Assembly (NCBI GenBank): GCA_041584475.1
Contig: JBFHDX010000155.1
Location: 1-6,975 of the forward strand
Direction of reading: 5' to 3'
DNA: 6,975 nt
Source of the DNA: JBFHDX01 sp041584475
GTDB lineage: Bacteria > Pseudomonadota > Alphaproteobacteria > UBA8366 > JADFVY01
Position numbers and translations under genes: made by a program
Shown: one piece after another, positions 1-6,046 of the stretch
Layout: every line of letters starts with the position of its first letter
Numbering within the stretch: the first letter of the stretch is position 1
Notes under the pieces: model-generated
What the model was told of the DNA's origin: nothing
The model's database searches: none
What the model saw: only the letters and a program-made list of their open reading frames with translations

Positions 1-40
1 ATCACTCCCGCGGCCCGAACAGCAATAAAGGGAACGGGCC

Positions 41-988
41 ATGGGCGGCGGCATGCGGGAGTCCGGCGACATGATGGGCGGGCTCTGGGGCATGGGCGGC
101 GGGCTGCTCGCGATGTACGGCACGCTGCTCCTGCTCGCCGTGGCCGCCGTCGCCATCGTGCTGCTGCTGCGCCGCACCGTCGCCGGCGACCCGGGCGAGC
201 GTATCCGCGCCGGTGCGCTGCGGCGGCTCGACGTGCCGGCCGCGACGCCGCTGCGGCCGGACGCGGCGGTGCCGGAAGGCGAGATCGAAGGCTTCGTCGT
301 CATCCCCGACATCTCCGGCTACACCGAATTCATGCGCATGAGCGCGCTGGCGCTGGCGCACGCGCAATACGCGGTCTCGGCGCTCCTCTCCAGCGTCATC
401 GAGGCAGCGGAACCGGTGCTCGCGACCGCGAAGATCGAGGGCGACGCCGTCTTCCTCTGCGGCGTCCACGCCGGGCCCGCGGGACGACGCACGGTCAGCG
501 GCGAGCAGGCCGGCGCCGCCGTCCATGCGCTGCTGCACGCCTTCTACCGCAAGCGGGCCGAGCTGATCCGTGCCAACACCTGTCCCTGCGAGGCCTGCCG
601 CAACGTCGCCCGGCTCGAGCTCAAGACCGTCGTGCACAGCGGCAGCCTTTACCTCTACGACCTGCGCGGGCACCGGGAGATCGGCGGCCTGCCGGTGATC
701 GTCGCCCACCGGCTGCTGAAGAGCGATATCGGCCTCGCCCGCTATGTCCTCGTCAGCGACGCCGCGAACGAGCGGCTCGCGCTGCCGCTGGAGGCCGCGG
801 CGCGGCGTCACGCCCAGAGCTACGACGGCATCGGGGTCGTCGAGAGCACAATCTACGAATTCACGGTGGACTCACTGCTGAAGCACGAGCCGCCAGCGGC
901 CGCCGGCGTGCCTGCGAAGGCCACGGATGCCGCGCGCAAGCTGGTGGAAGGGCTGCGCGGGTTGCGCGGTACGGCGGGCAGCGCCTGA
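41..988 (+). CDS. Membrane-anchored DUF2652 / class III cyclase-like protein
   Basis: 315 aa. A Gly/Met-rich N-terminus (residues 1-21) precedes one hydrophobic segment at about residues 22-43, followed by basic residues (RR at 44-45), so the rest should be cytoplasmic. From about residue 82 the protein matches the DUF2652 pattern, which I know as a relative of class III nucleotidyl cyclases: VIPDISGYTEFM (Asp90) and AKIEGDAVFL (Asp135) sit where cyclases carry their two metal-binding aspartates. HRLLKSDIG (about 223-231) is also typical of DUF2652. A CPCEAC cluster (Cys181, 183, 186) could bind metal or form disulfides. The Met/Gly-rich N-terminus plus helix resembles the start of short SHOCT-type membrane proteins, so this looks like an anchor joined to a soluble domain. 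The start at 41 is supported by an AAGGGA-like site at 28-33; Met codons at 53, 71 and 74 are alternatives. Nucleotide cyclase activity is not shown; the function is unknown. It converges on the aminotransferase-family gene. Confidence 0.85.
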   Translation: MGGGMRESGDMMGGLWGMGGGLLAMYGTLLLLAVAAVAIVLLLRRTVAGDPGERIRAGALRRLDVPAATPLRPDAAVPEGEIEGFVVIPDISGYTEFMRMSALALAHAQYAVSALLSSVIEAAEPVLATAKIEGDAVFLCGVHAGPAGRRTVSGEQAGAAVHALLHAFYRKRAELIRANTCPCEACRNVARLELKTVVHSGSLYLYDLRGHREIGGLPVIVAHRLLKSDIGLARYVLVSDAANERLALPLEAAARRHAQSYDGIGVVESTIYEFTVDSLLKHEPPAAAGVPAKATDAARKLVEGLRGLRGTAGSA

Positions 989-1019
989 ACGGCGCACCGG
1001 CGGCGGACGCCGCCTCCCC
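989..1019. terminator. Possible bidirectional terminator hairpin between convergent genes
   Basis: The 31-bp gap between the two convergent stop codons holds a short GC hairpin, ggcggc (999-1004) with gccgcc (1009-1014), loop of four bases. Convergent genes with so little room need some termination signal here. There is no T-tract on either side, so it does not fit the standard intrinsic terminator; Rho-dependent ending is equally possible. Confidence 0.3.
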
Positions 1020-2252
1020 TCAGCCGACGTCCGGCGCGCCTGCCAGGACGTCGAGCACCGCGTCGATGTCGGCCGCCGTGTGGTCGGCCGAGACCTGGAA
1101 GCGGATCTCCTCCTCGCCGCGCGGCACCACCGGATAGGTGATCGCCGTCGCCAGCACGCCGTTGGCCCGCAGGTGCCGCACCAGCGCCGCCGTGCGCGCG
1201 GTATCCCGAACCATGAGCGGCACCACCGGGTGCTCGCCGGGGATCGTCTCGAGCCCGAGCCGGCCGAGCCCGGCCGTGAAGCGCGCGGTCATCTCGCGCA
1301 GGTGCCGGAGCAGCCGGCGCCCCTCCTCGCCGTCGAGGATGTCCAGCGCCGTCGCCGCCGCCGCCGCCTCGCCCGGCGTGATCGGGTTGGAGTAGATGTA
1401 GAACGGCGCCTTCTCGCGCAGATAGTCGATGATCGTCCGGCTGCCGGTGACGTACCCGCCGTTGACGCCGAGCGCCTTGCCCAGCGTCGCGACGAGCAGG
1501 TCGACGGGCGCGCCGCCGGCATGTTCCTCGGTGCCGCGCCCGGTCTCGCCGATGGCGCCGATGCCGTGCGAATCGTCGGCGACCACCAGCACGCCGTCGG
1601 CGAACGCGTCGTCGAAGCGGCGCGCCAGCGCGACGATCTCGCCGAGCGGCGCGTGGTCGCCGCGCATGCTGAAGATGCCGTCGGTGACGACGATGGCGCG
1701 CCCGCACGACTTCGCGGCTTCGGCGAGGCTGCGCTCGAGTTCCGCCAGGTCGAGATGGCGGTAGATGTATTTCGCCTTCGGGCGGGCCAGCCGCATGGCG
1801 TTGATGATGCAGTTGTGATTCAGCTCGTCCGAGATGACGGCGGTCTCGTCGCCGATCAGCGGCGGCAGCGTGCCCATCACCGTCGCGTAGGCGGAGCTGA
1901 AGATCATCGCCGCCTCGCGCCCGTGGAATGCGGCGAGCTTGCGCTCGAGCGCCACGTGCTGGGCCCAGGTGCCGCTGATGAAGCGCACCGCGCCCGGCCC
2001 GGCGCCGCAGGCACGCACCGCCTCCTCCTCGGCCGCGATGACCTCGGGGCGCAGCGACATGCCGAGATAGCTGTTCGAGTTCATGCGCAGGAACGGCCGC
2101 TCGCCCTCGCCGTCGAGCAGGTAGCGCGGGCCGCGCCCGCCGGCCGCCGGCACCACGCCGGCGAACACGGTCTCGCGTCCCTTGAGCGATGCCGCGGATG
2201 CAAGCGCCTCCAGCTCCGTCATCAGCGTCTTTTCCAGTCGCGGGCGCGGCAT
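1020..2252 (-). CDS. kbl: Glycine C-acetyltransferase (2-amino-3-ketobutyrate CoA ligase)-like PLP enzyme
   Basis: 410 aa, fold-type I PLP enzyme of the alpha-oxoamine synthase family (KBL, BioF, HemA, SPT). Motifs in order: NSNSYLGM (58-65), GAVRFISGT (87-95), SDELNHNCII with His146 expected to stack on PLP, DDSHGIG (Asp226/227, His229) binding the cofactor ring, and TLGKALG with Lys259 as the Schiff-base lysine. The late YPVVPRGEEEIRFQVSADHT region (373-392) is close to the YPVVPKGQARIRTQMSAAHT of E. coli KBL as I remember it. The expected reaction is cleavage of 2-amino-3-ketobutyrate with CoA to glycine and acetyl-CoA in the cytoplasm. Assignment among the family rests mainly on the threonine dehydrogenase gene 25 bp upstream. 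The N-terminus is somewhat longer than in E. coli KBL. The ATG at 2252 is preceded by a strong AGGAGG. A BioF-like or other acyl-CoA:amino acid synthase role is the alternative. Confidence 0.82.
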   Translation of the reverse strand: MPRPRLEKTLMTELEALASAASLKGRETVFAGVVPAAGGRGPRYLLDGEGERPFLRMNSNSYLGMSLRPEVIAAEEEAVRACGAGPGAVRFISGTWAQHVALERKLAAFHGREAAMIFSSAYATVMGTLPPLIGDETAVISDELNHNCIINAMRLARPKAKYIYRHLDLAELERSLAEAAKSCGRAIVVTDGIFSMRGDHAPLGEIVALARRFDDAFADGVLVVADDSHGIGAIGETGRGTEEHAGGAPVDLLVATLGKALGVNGGYVTGSRTIIDYLREKAPFYIYSNPITPGEAAAAATALDILDGEEGRRLLRHLREMTARFTAGLGRLGLETIPGEHPVVPLMVRDTARTAALVRHLRANGVLATAITYPVVPRGEEEIRFQVSADHTAADIDAVLDVLAGAPDVG

Positions 2253-2257
2253 TCTCG

Positions 2258-2263
2258 CCTCCT
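2258..2263 (-). promoter_or_regulatory. Strong Shine-Dalgarno for the kbl-like gene
   Basis: The minus strand reads AGGAGG, five bases before the ATG at 2252. This fixes the first Met (MPRPRLEK) over the internal Met at residue 11. It lies in the 25-bp spacer after the tdh stop, which supports translation from a shared tdh-kbl message. Confidence 0.75.
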
Positions 2264-2277
2264 CTCGCGTCGCTGCC

Positions 2278-3237
2278 TCAGGCGCCGCGCCGCAGCGCGG
2301 GCCCGAGCTTGTCCAACATGTCCTTCGTCATCGCCGCCAGATCGTATTCGGGCGCCCAGCCCCACTCCTCGCGCGCGGCGCTGTCGTCCATCGAGCGCGG
2401 CCACGAATCGGCGATCGCCTGGCGCACCGGGTCGACCTCGTATTCGATGACGAAATCGGGGATGTGATTGCGGATCTCGGCGGCCAGCTCGTCCGGGGTG
2501 AAGCTCATCGCCGTCACGTTGAAGGCGTTGCGGTGCTTGAGCCCCGCCGGGTCCGCCTCCATCACCTCGATCATCGCCCTGATCGCGTCGGGCATGTACA
2601 TCATGTCGAGCCTTGTGTCGGGGCCGAGGAAACAGGTGTAGTGGCGGTAGCGCAGCGCCTGGCGGAAGATCTCAACGGCATAGTCGGTGGTGCCGCCGCC
2701 GGGCGGCGCGACGTGGCTGATCAGTCCCGGCAGCCGGATACCCCGGGTGTCGACGTCGAAGCGGCTCGCGTAGTAGTCGCACAACAGCTCGCCGGCCACC
2801 TTGGTGACGCCGTACATGGTGGTCGGCCGCTGGATCGTGTCCTGCGGGGTGCGGTCGCGCGGCGTCGTCGGGCCGAAGGCGCCGATCGAGCTGGGCAGGA
2901 ACACTGCGCAGCCATGGTGCCGCGCCACCTCGAGCACGCTATACAGGCTCCCCATGTTGAGCTGCCAGGCGGCCTGCGGCTTCTCCTCGGCGATCGCCGA
3001 CAGCAGCGCCGCCATGTGGTAGATGGTGCCGATCCCGTACTGCGGCACGATCTCGCGAATCTGCGGCAATTCGGTGCAGTCGAGCAGCTCGAACGGCCCG
3101 GCCCGCGCGGCGCCGCCCGCCGGCATCCGGATGTCCGAGGCGACCACGCGCTCGGCGCCGTATTTCTCGCGCAGGGCGGGCACCAGCTCCGAGCCGATCT
3201 GCCCCAGCGCGCCGGTGACGAGGATTGCCGTCTTCAT
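2278..3237 (-). CDS. tdh: L-threonine 3-dehydrogenase, SDR (epimerase-like) type, NAD-dependent
   Basis: 319 aa, extended SDR fold. The N-terminal Rossmann motif is TGALGQIG (8-15), and Asp35 after the second beta strand indicates NAD rather than NADP. Catalytic residues are a Ser in PSSIGAFG (115-122) and YGVTK (Tyr142, Lys146). The block PPGGGTTDYAVEIF (178-191) and the C-terminal stretch from RLDMMYMPDAI (209-219) to EWGWAPEYDL (291-300) are diagnostic of the short-chain threonine dehydrogenases found in animals and some bacteria, as opposed to the zinc-dependent E. coli Tdh. It oxidises L-threonine to 2-amino-3-ketobutyrate. The length is normal for the family. Its partner gene follows after 25 bp, giving a two-gene catabolic unit that makes glycine and acetyl-CoA. 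The start is set by ATG at 3237 with only a GGGGGG run seven bases upstream as ribosome site. A separate promoter in the 358-bp upstream gap is likely but not identified. Confidence 0.93.
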   Translation of the reverse strand: MKTAILVTGALGQIGSELVPALREKYGAERVVASDIRMPAGGAARAGPFELLDCTELPQIREIVPQYGIGTIYHMAALLSAIAEEKPQAAWQLNMGSLYSVLEVARHHGCAVFLPSSIGAFGPTTPRDRTPQDTIQRPTTMYGVTKVAGELLCDYYASRFDVDTRGIRLPGLISHVAPPGGGTTDYAVEIFRQALRYRHYTCFLGPDTRLDMMYMPDAIRAMIEVMEADPAGLKHRNAFNVTAMSFTPDELAAEIRNHIPDFVIEYEVDPVRQAIADSWPRSMDDSAAREEWGWAPEYDLAAMTKDMLDKLGPALRRGA

Positions 3238-3268
3238 CGGCCGGGCCCCCCAATCGTGACGCAGCGCC

Positions 3269-3303
3269 CGGCCCCGCGACGAGGGCGGGGCCGCCGGCCC
3301 CGC
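3269..3303 (-). promoter_or_regulatory. Overlapping alternative hairpins in the tdh leader
   Basis: Three arms overlap: cggccccgc (3269-3277), gcggggccg (3285-3293) and ggccccgc (3296-3303). The middle arm can pair perfectly with either outer arm (9 bp with a 7-base loop, or 8 bp with a 3-base loop), but not both at once. This mutually exclusive layout resembles an attenuator or switch in the 5' leader of tdh. It may be no more than GC-rich low-complexity sequence; no leader peptide with threonine or glycine codons was recognised. Confidence 0.3.
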
Positions 3304-3392
3304 AGCTTACGACAATCGCCCGCCTCGTGCAGCGCCGTCTTCGATTTGGGTCGGAGAAGCGTTGGTGCCACGCTCCGGCGACGGCCGGGCTG

Positions 3393-3436
3393 GCCACGGG
3401 ACGCGGGCGCGGATGTCCCCATCCGCGCCCCGTGGC
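3393..3436. repeat. Strong intergenic stem-loop
   Basis: An 11-bp perfect stem, gggcgcggatg (3405-3415) with catccgcgccc (3420-3430), closes a tccc loop. An outer stem gccacggg (3393-3400) with cccgtggc (3429-3436) extends it past a 4-base bulge, sharing two bases with the inner arm. It is symmetric enough to act on either strand. There is no T-tract, so a simple intrinsic terminator is unlikely; mRNA 3'-end protection of the SDR message or a dispersed palindrome is possible. Confidence 0.5.
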
Positions 3437-3501
3437 GGCCCGAGCCCCCGCGCCCCCTGGCGCCGCGCGGATGGCGCGTGAGGAGCCGAGTACCCCGAGC
3501 C

Positions 3502-3526
3502 TCATCCTGAGCCCGTCGAAGGATGA
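3502..3526. repeat. REP-type palindrome (tcatcct...aggatga)
   Basis: Perfect 7-bp arms tcatcct (3502-3508) and aggatga (3520-3526) flank gagcccgtcga. I recall near-identical 'catcctgag...tcgaaggatg' palindromes scattered in large numbers between genes of many alphaproteobacteria. A 7-bp direct repeat, ccccgag, flanks it at 3493-3499 and 3531-3537, which may be chance. Minus-strand reading through it gives the VILRRAQDE peptide often seen in spurious protein predictions. Confidence 0.7.
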
Positions 3527-3595
3527 CCACCCCCGAGGACCCCGCCGCCCAACCACCCGGACCGCAACCCGGCCGCAGCCGACCTCACGCCCCCC

Positions 3596-4300
3596 TCACA
3601 CCGAGCGCGTGATGCCGCCGTCGATGCGGATGTTCTGCCCGGTGATGTAGCTCGACCGCGCGGATGCCAGGAAGGCGACGAGGTCGGAGACCTCCCCTGC
3701 CCGGCCGTAGCGGCCCATCGGGATCCGCGCCCGCCGCTCCTCGGATTCGGGCAGGCTGTCGATGAACCCGGGCAGGACGTTGTTCATGCGGATGTTGTCG
3801 GCGGCGTAGCGGTCGGCGAACAGCTTGGCGAAGGCGGCGAGGCCGGCGCGGAACACGCCCGAGGTCGGGAACGCGGCCTCCGGCTCGAACGCCGCGTAGG
3901 TCGAGATGTTGACGATCGAACCGGCGCCCTGCTTCTGCATCACCGGCGTCACCAGCCGCGCCATGCGGACGACGTTCAGCAGATAGACCTCCATCCCCAG
4001 GTGCCAGTCCTCGTCCGCGATCTCGAGCACCGGCCCCTTCGGCCCGTGCCCGGCGCTGTTGACGACCGCATCGATGCGCCCCCAGCGCGCAACCGTGCCG
4101 TCGACGAGGCGCGTGAGATCGTCGACGGACCGGTTCGACCCGGTCACGCCGAAGCCGGCGAGCTCCTGCGCCACCGCCTCGCCCTTGCCGGACGACGAGA
4201 GGACGGCGACCCGGTATCCGTCGGCCGCCAGCTTGCGCGCCGCGTCCGCGCCCATGCCGCTGCCGCCGCCGACGACGACCGCCACCGGTTGATCGCTCAT
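3596..4300 (-). CDS. SDR family protein with replaced YxxxK active site
   Basis: 234 aa, classical SDR fold. The cofactor loop is GGGSGMG (11-17), then NSAG (81-84, in place of the usual NNAG), Asn109 of the catalytic tetrad, the active-site Ser in NIS (Ser133), PGF (177-179), and the usual C-terminal YITGQNIRIDGG (218-229). Where the family has YxxxK, the protein reads PTSGVFRAGLAAF: by alignment of the helix, Ser147 stands at the Tyr position and Arg151 at the Lys position. I checked the codons (3851-3880 on the minus strand) and the frame is clean, so this is not a frameshift. Either chemistry uses other residues (Tyr135 is nearby in sequence) or the protein binds a nucleotide without classical dehydrogenase activity. 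I believe SDRs with this FPTS-x-VFRAGL form recur in proteobacteria, so it is likely a conserved subfamily. GGGGAG (4308-4313) supports the ATG. It lies 87 bp after the hydratase beta gene and may be co-transcribed with it. Confidence 0.85.
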   Translation of the reverse strand: MSDQPVAVVVGGGSGMGADAARKLAADGYRVAVLSSSGKGEAVAQELAGFGVTGSNRSVDDLTRLVDGTVARWGRIDAVVNSAGHGPKGPVLEIADEDWHLGMEVYLLNVVRMARLVTPVMQKQGAGSIVNISTYAAFEPEAAFPTSGVFRAGLAAFAKLFADRYAADNIRMNNVLPGFIDSLPESEERRARIPMGRYGRAGEVSDLVAFLASARSSYITGQNIRIDGGITRSV

Positions 4301-4387
4301 GCCGTTGCTCCCCGTTCGATTGTCGCTGCCGATTCCGCGGCCATGGTTGCCGCGACTCGGGCGCCGCCGTCAAGCCGATGGGCGGCC

Positions 4388-5068
4388 CTAGATCAGCTCC
4401 TCGGTCTTGTCGTCGGTCTCGCCGTGGCGGCGCAGCGCCGGCGGCTTGAGCCCGTCATAGAGCTTTTCGATGCGCGCGTTGATCTCGGCGTTCTGCGCCT
4501 CGAACAGGCTGTTGCCGGCGAGGTCGCTCTCGACGATCAGCGGGCCGAAATTCTCGACGCGCAGGATCCACAGCGCCTGGGCGATGCCGAGCTCCTCGAG
4601 CCAGTGCGCGGCGACCACCTCCCTGATGCCGCGCCCGAGCAGCGCGCCGGTGCCGTAGCCGACCGTGGTCAGGTACACCGCACCCGCCGGCACGAAGGTC
4701 TCGCGATAGTCCTTGGGGTTCATGCCGCCCTTGCCTATCACCACCTTGCAGCCGGTCTTCCCGAACCAGGCCGGCAGCGCCCGCGAGAAGCGGAAGCTCG
4801 CCGTGGCGGTGACGGCGCCGATGCGGTAGCTGCCGTCGTCGGCGACCGCGGCGGCGGGCGAGCAGTGGAAGTTGACGTTGCTGATCGCGCGCAGATCGAC
4901 CGGCGGCTCGGCGCCCTCGTCGACGACCTTGCGGTAGACGCCCTCGCGCCCCGTGTAGATCAGCCCGTCGAGATGGACGACGTCGCCGGGGTGGATCGCC
5001 TTCAGGTCCGCCTCCGTGACCGGCGCCGTAAGGCGCAGCTTCCTCAAACCTTTTCCGCTTCCCGCCAT
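4388..5068 (-). CDS. Class I fumarase / L(+)-tartrate dehydratase-type hydro-lyase, beta subunit
   Basis: 226 aa from the ATG at 5068. It corresponds to the C-terminal domain of class I fumarases (FumA) or to TtdB. Visible family features are LRLTAPVTEADLKAIHPGDVV at the start (first-strand and GD region), YTGREGVYRK (39-48) where canonical proteins have a GRDAAH-like motif, VIGKGG (about 110-115), and the late VENFGPLIVESDLAGNSL block. Asp and His of RDxAH are replaced by Glu and Tyr, and the GPTTSxRM segment reads TATASFRF, so substrate contacts differ from classical fumarase. The open frame extends far upstream, but that part overlaps the alpha gene in another frame; the ATG at 5068 has GGAG at 5077-5080 and gives a normal length. 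The 25-bp overlap with the alpha gene implies translational coupling and a 1:1 complex. Function as a fumarase, tartrate dehydratase or mesaconase-like enzyme cannot be decided from sequence alone. Confidence 0.85.
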   Translation of the reverse strand: MAGSGKGLRKLRLTAPVTEADLKAIHPGDVVHLDGLIYTGREGVYRKVVDEGAEPPVDLRAISNVNFHCSPAAAVADDGSYRIGAVTATASFRFSRALPAWFGKTGCKVVIGKGGMNPKDYRETFVPAGAVYLTTVGYGTGALLGRGIREVVAAHWLEELGIAQALWILRVENFGPLIVESDLAGNSLFEAQNAEINARIEKLYDGLKPPALRRHGETDDKTEELI

Positions 5069-5994
5069 TCCACGCTCTCCCGTCGCATGTAGGGGGTGAA
5101 CCAGTTGGGATCGGCGCGGCTCTCGACGCGCCCGTCGGCGTGGATGCGCACGACGGCGCGGCGCGAGGCGAGGCAGAAGGTGTGCACCGAGGCCGGCATG
5201 CCGCCGGTGTGGCAGTCGCCGACCTCGATATGGCAGTCGACGACCATCGACGAGCCGACGAAACCCATCGCGCCCATGCCGATCCCGTTGCCGAGCGACT
5301 TCAGCTCCTCCTCCAGCTTCGCCACCTCCGGGTCGGGGTTGCGGTCGCCGACGATGCGCAGGCACGCCGCCTGCTTGCCGAGCGTCATGCAGACATCCTT
5401 GGAGCCGCCGAGGCCGACGCCGACGATCGCCGGCTGGCAGGCAAGCCCGCGCTTGCCGAAGGCGATCAGCGTGTCCATGAAGAAGCGCTTGATGCCGTCG
5501 ACGCCGTCGGCGGGGAACAGCATCCGGTAGTCGGATCCGAACAGCCCGCCCTTGTGCACGGTCGTGAGGTCGAGCCAGTCGGCGTCGGGCTCGAAGCTGT
5601 AGTCGATCTCGGGCGCGTTGATGCCGACATTGTTGTTGTGGTCGCGCCGCGTCAGCGGATGCACGCGGTTGGGGCGCAGCGGGATGTCGTGCGTCGCCCG
5701 CGCGGTGGCGCGGCGCAGCCGGCGCTCGAGCTCGACGAAGCCGCCCTCGATGCGCGCCTCGTTGCCGACCTTGACGAACCAGCGCGGCAGCCCGGTGTCG
5801 GCGCACATGGCGCGCCGGTCCTCGCGCGCCGCCTCGTAGTTCTCGAGCATCGCCTCGAGCACGAAGGCCGAGAGATCGCCCTTCTCGGTCTTCAGCATCG
5901 CGCGGATCCCCTGCTCGTAATCCTCGGGGATCTCGATGCCGGCGCGGAACATCGCCCCATAGGCCGCCTCCTCGATGCGCTCGGCTGGGATCAT
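5044..5994 (-). CDS. Class I fumarase / L(+)-tartrate dehydratase-type hydro-lyase, alpha subunit (Fe-S)
   Basis: 316 aa, the Fe-S subunit of an oxygen-sensitive [4Fe-4S] hydro-lyase. Three cysteines fit the cluster ligands: Cys64 in MCADTG, Cys186 in ACQPAIVGVG and Cys274 in HTFCLASRRA. PLRPNRVHPLTR (105-116) and IVGVGLGGSKD (190-200) are strong family signatures. Reversible hydration of a trans-enedioate such as fumarate to malate is the family reaction. Two segments differ from the usual class I form as I know it: HNNNVGINAPEI (119-130), and KGGLFGSDYRMLFP (148-161) in place of the KGxGSEN block. The length is slightly above typical TtdA or stand-alone alpha subunits. The ATG at 5994 has AGGAGG eight bases upstream (6003-6008). 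The gene sits between a succinate-dehydrogenase-like flavoprotein gene and its own beta gene, which fits C4-dicarboxylate metabolism. Annotations could read fumarate hydratase, TtdA, or a mesaconase-type enzyme. Confidence 0.87.
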   Translation of the reverse strand: MIPAERIEEAAYGAMFRAGIEIPEDYEQGIRAMLKTEKGDLSAFVLEAMLENYEAAREDRRAMCADTGLPRWFVKVGNEARIEGGFVELERRLRRATARATHDIPLRPNRVHPLTRRDHNNNVGINAPEIDYSFEPDADWLDLTTVHKGGLFGSDYRMLFPADGVDGIKRFFMDTLIAFGKRGLACQPAIVGVGLGGSKDVCMTLGKQAACLRIVGDRNPDPEVAKLEEELKSLGNGIGMGAMGFVGSSMVVDCHIEVGDCHTGGMPASVHTFCLASRRAVVRIHADGRVESRADPNWFTPYMRRESVEWREAEKV

Positions 5995-6002
5995 GTGCGC
6001 GT

Positions 6003-6008
6003 CCTCCT
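6003..6008 (-). promoter_or_regulatory. Shine-Dalgarno of the hydratase alpha gene
   Basis: The minus strand reads AGGAGG within TTGAGGAGGACG, eight bases before the ATG at 5994. It is the strongest ribosome site in this part of the window and supports MIPAERIEE as the N-terminus. Confidence 0.7.
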
Positions 6009-6015
6009 CAACAGG

Positions 6016-6043
6016 AACATCCGTCCAATCCGCGAAAGGTCAA
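6016..6043 (-). promoter_or_regulatory. Weak candidate promoter for the hydratase operon
   Basis: On the minus strand TTGACC (6043-6038) matches the sigma-70 -35 consensus at five of six bases. Sixteen bases on is GATGTT (6021-6016), a poor -10 matching three of six. It lies just downstream of the nested palindrome and would give a leader of about 15 bases. It could be chance; transcription may simply run through from the flavoprotein gene. Confidence 0.22.
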
Positions 6044-6046
6044 GGT

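Larger units (their letters stand above)
3238..3595. other. 358-bp intergenic region upstream of tdh, rich in hairpins
   Basis: No credible gene lies in this gap between the SDR stop and the tdh start. It holds overlapping GC hairpins next to tdh (3269-3303), a long hairpin (3393-3436) and a REP-type palindrome (3502-3526). The 9-mer gcgcggatg occurs at 3407-3415 and 3465-3473, and inverted at 3420-3428. The tdh promoter should be here, but I found no convincing -35/-10 pair. No T-tract follows any of the hairpins on the minus strand. Confidence 0.6.

Noticed and set aside
2..811. Minus-strand open frame opposite the DUF2652 gene
   Set aside because: The composition is rich in Arg, Asp, His and Gln as in reverse frames of GC-rich genes, and the plus-strand protein has clear family motifs.
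927..2450. Long plus-strand open frame across the kbl-like gene and its flanks
   Set aside because: The translation is Arg/Ala/Gly-rich with no recognisable motif and lies antisense to a gene with clear PLP-enzyme motifs. Such frames are expected in very GC-rich DNA.
2182..3510. Long plus-strand open frame antisense to tdh
   Set aside because: It has the low-complexity composition of an antisense shadow and is opposite an unmistakable threonine dehydrogenase.
3234..3530. Small minus-strand frame starting MVILRRAQDE in the tdh upstream gap
   Set aside because: Its N-terminus is the translation of the REP-type palindrome, a known source of false small proteins, and it overlaps the tdh start.
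4301..4387. Possible promoter or terminator in the gap between hydratase beta and SDR genes
   Set aside because: Only a weak 6-bp inverted repeat (4336-4341 with 4349-4354) is visible, with no T-tract and no -35/-10 pair; 87 bp is compatible with simple co-transcription.
4001..5092. Plus-strand open frame antisense to the SDR and hydratase beta genes
   Set aside because: No domain signature; it spans two real minus-strand genes and their gap.
5069..5806. Upstream extension of the hydratase beta reading frame, suggesting a 472-aa protein
   Set aside because: This part overlaps the alpha gene out of frame and is Arg-rich shadow sequence; the ATG at 5068 has a ribosome site and gives the family's normal length.
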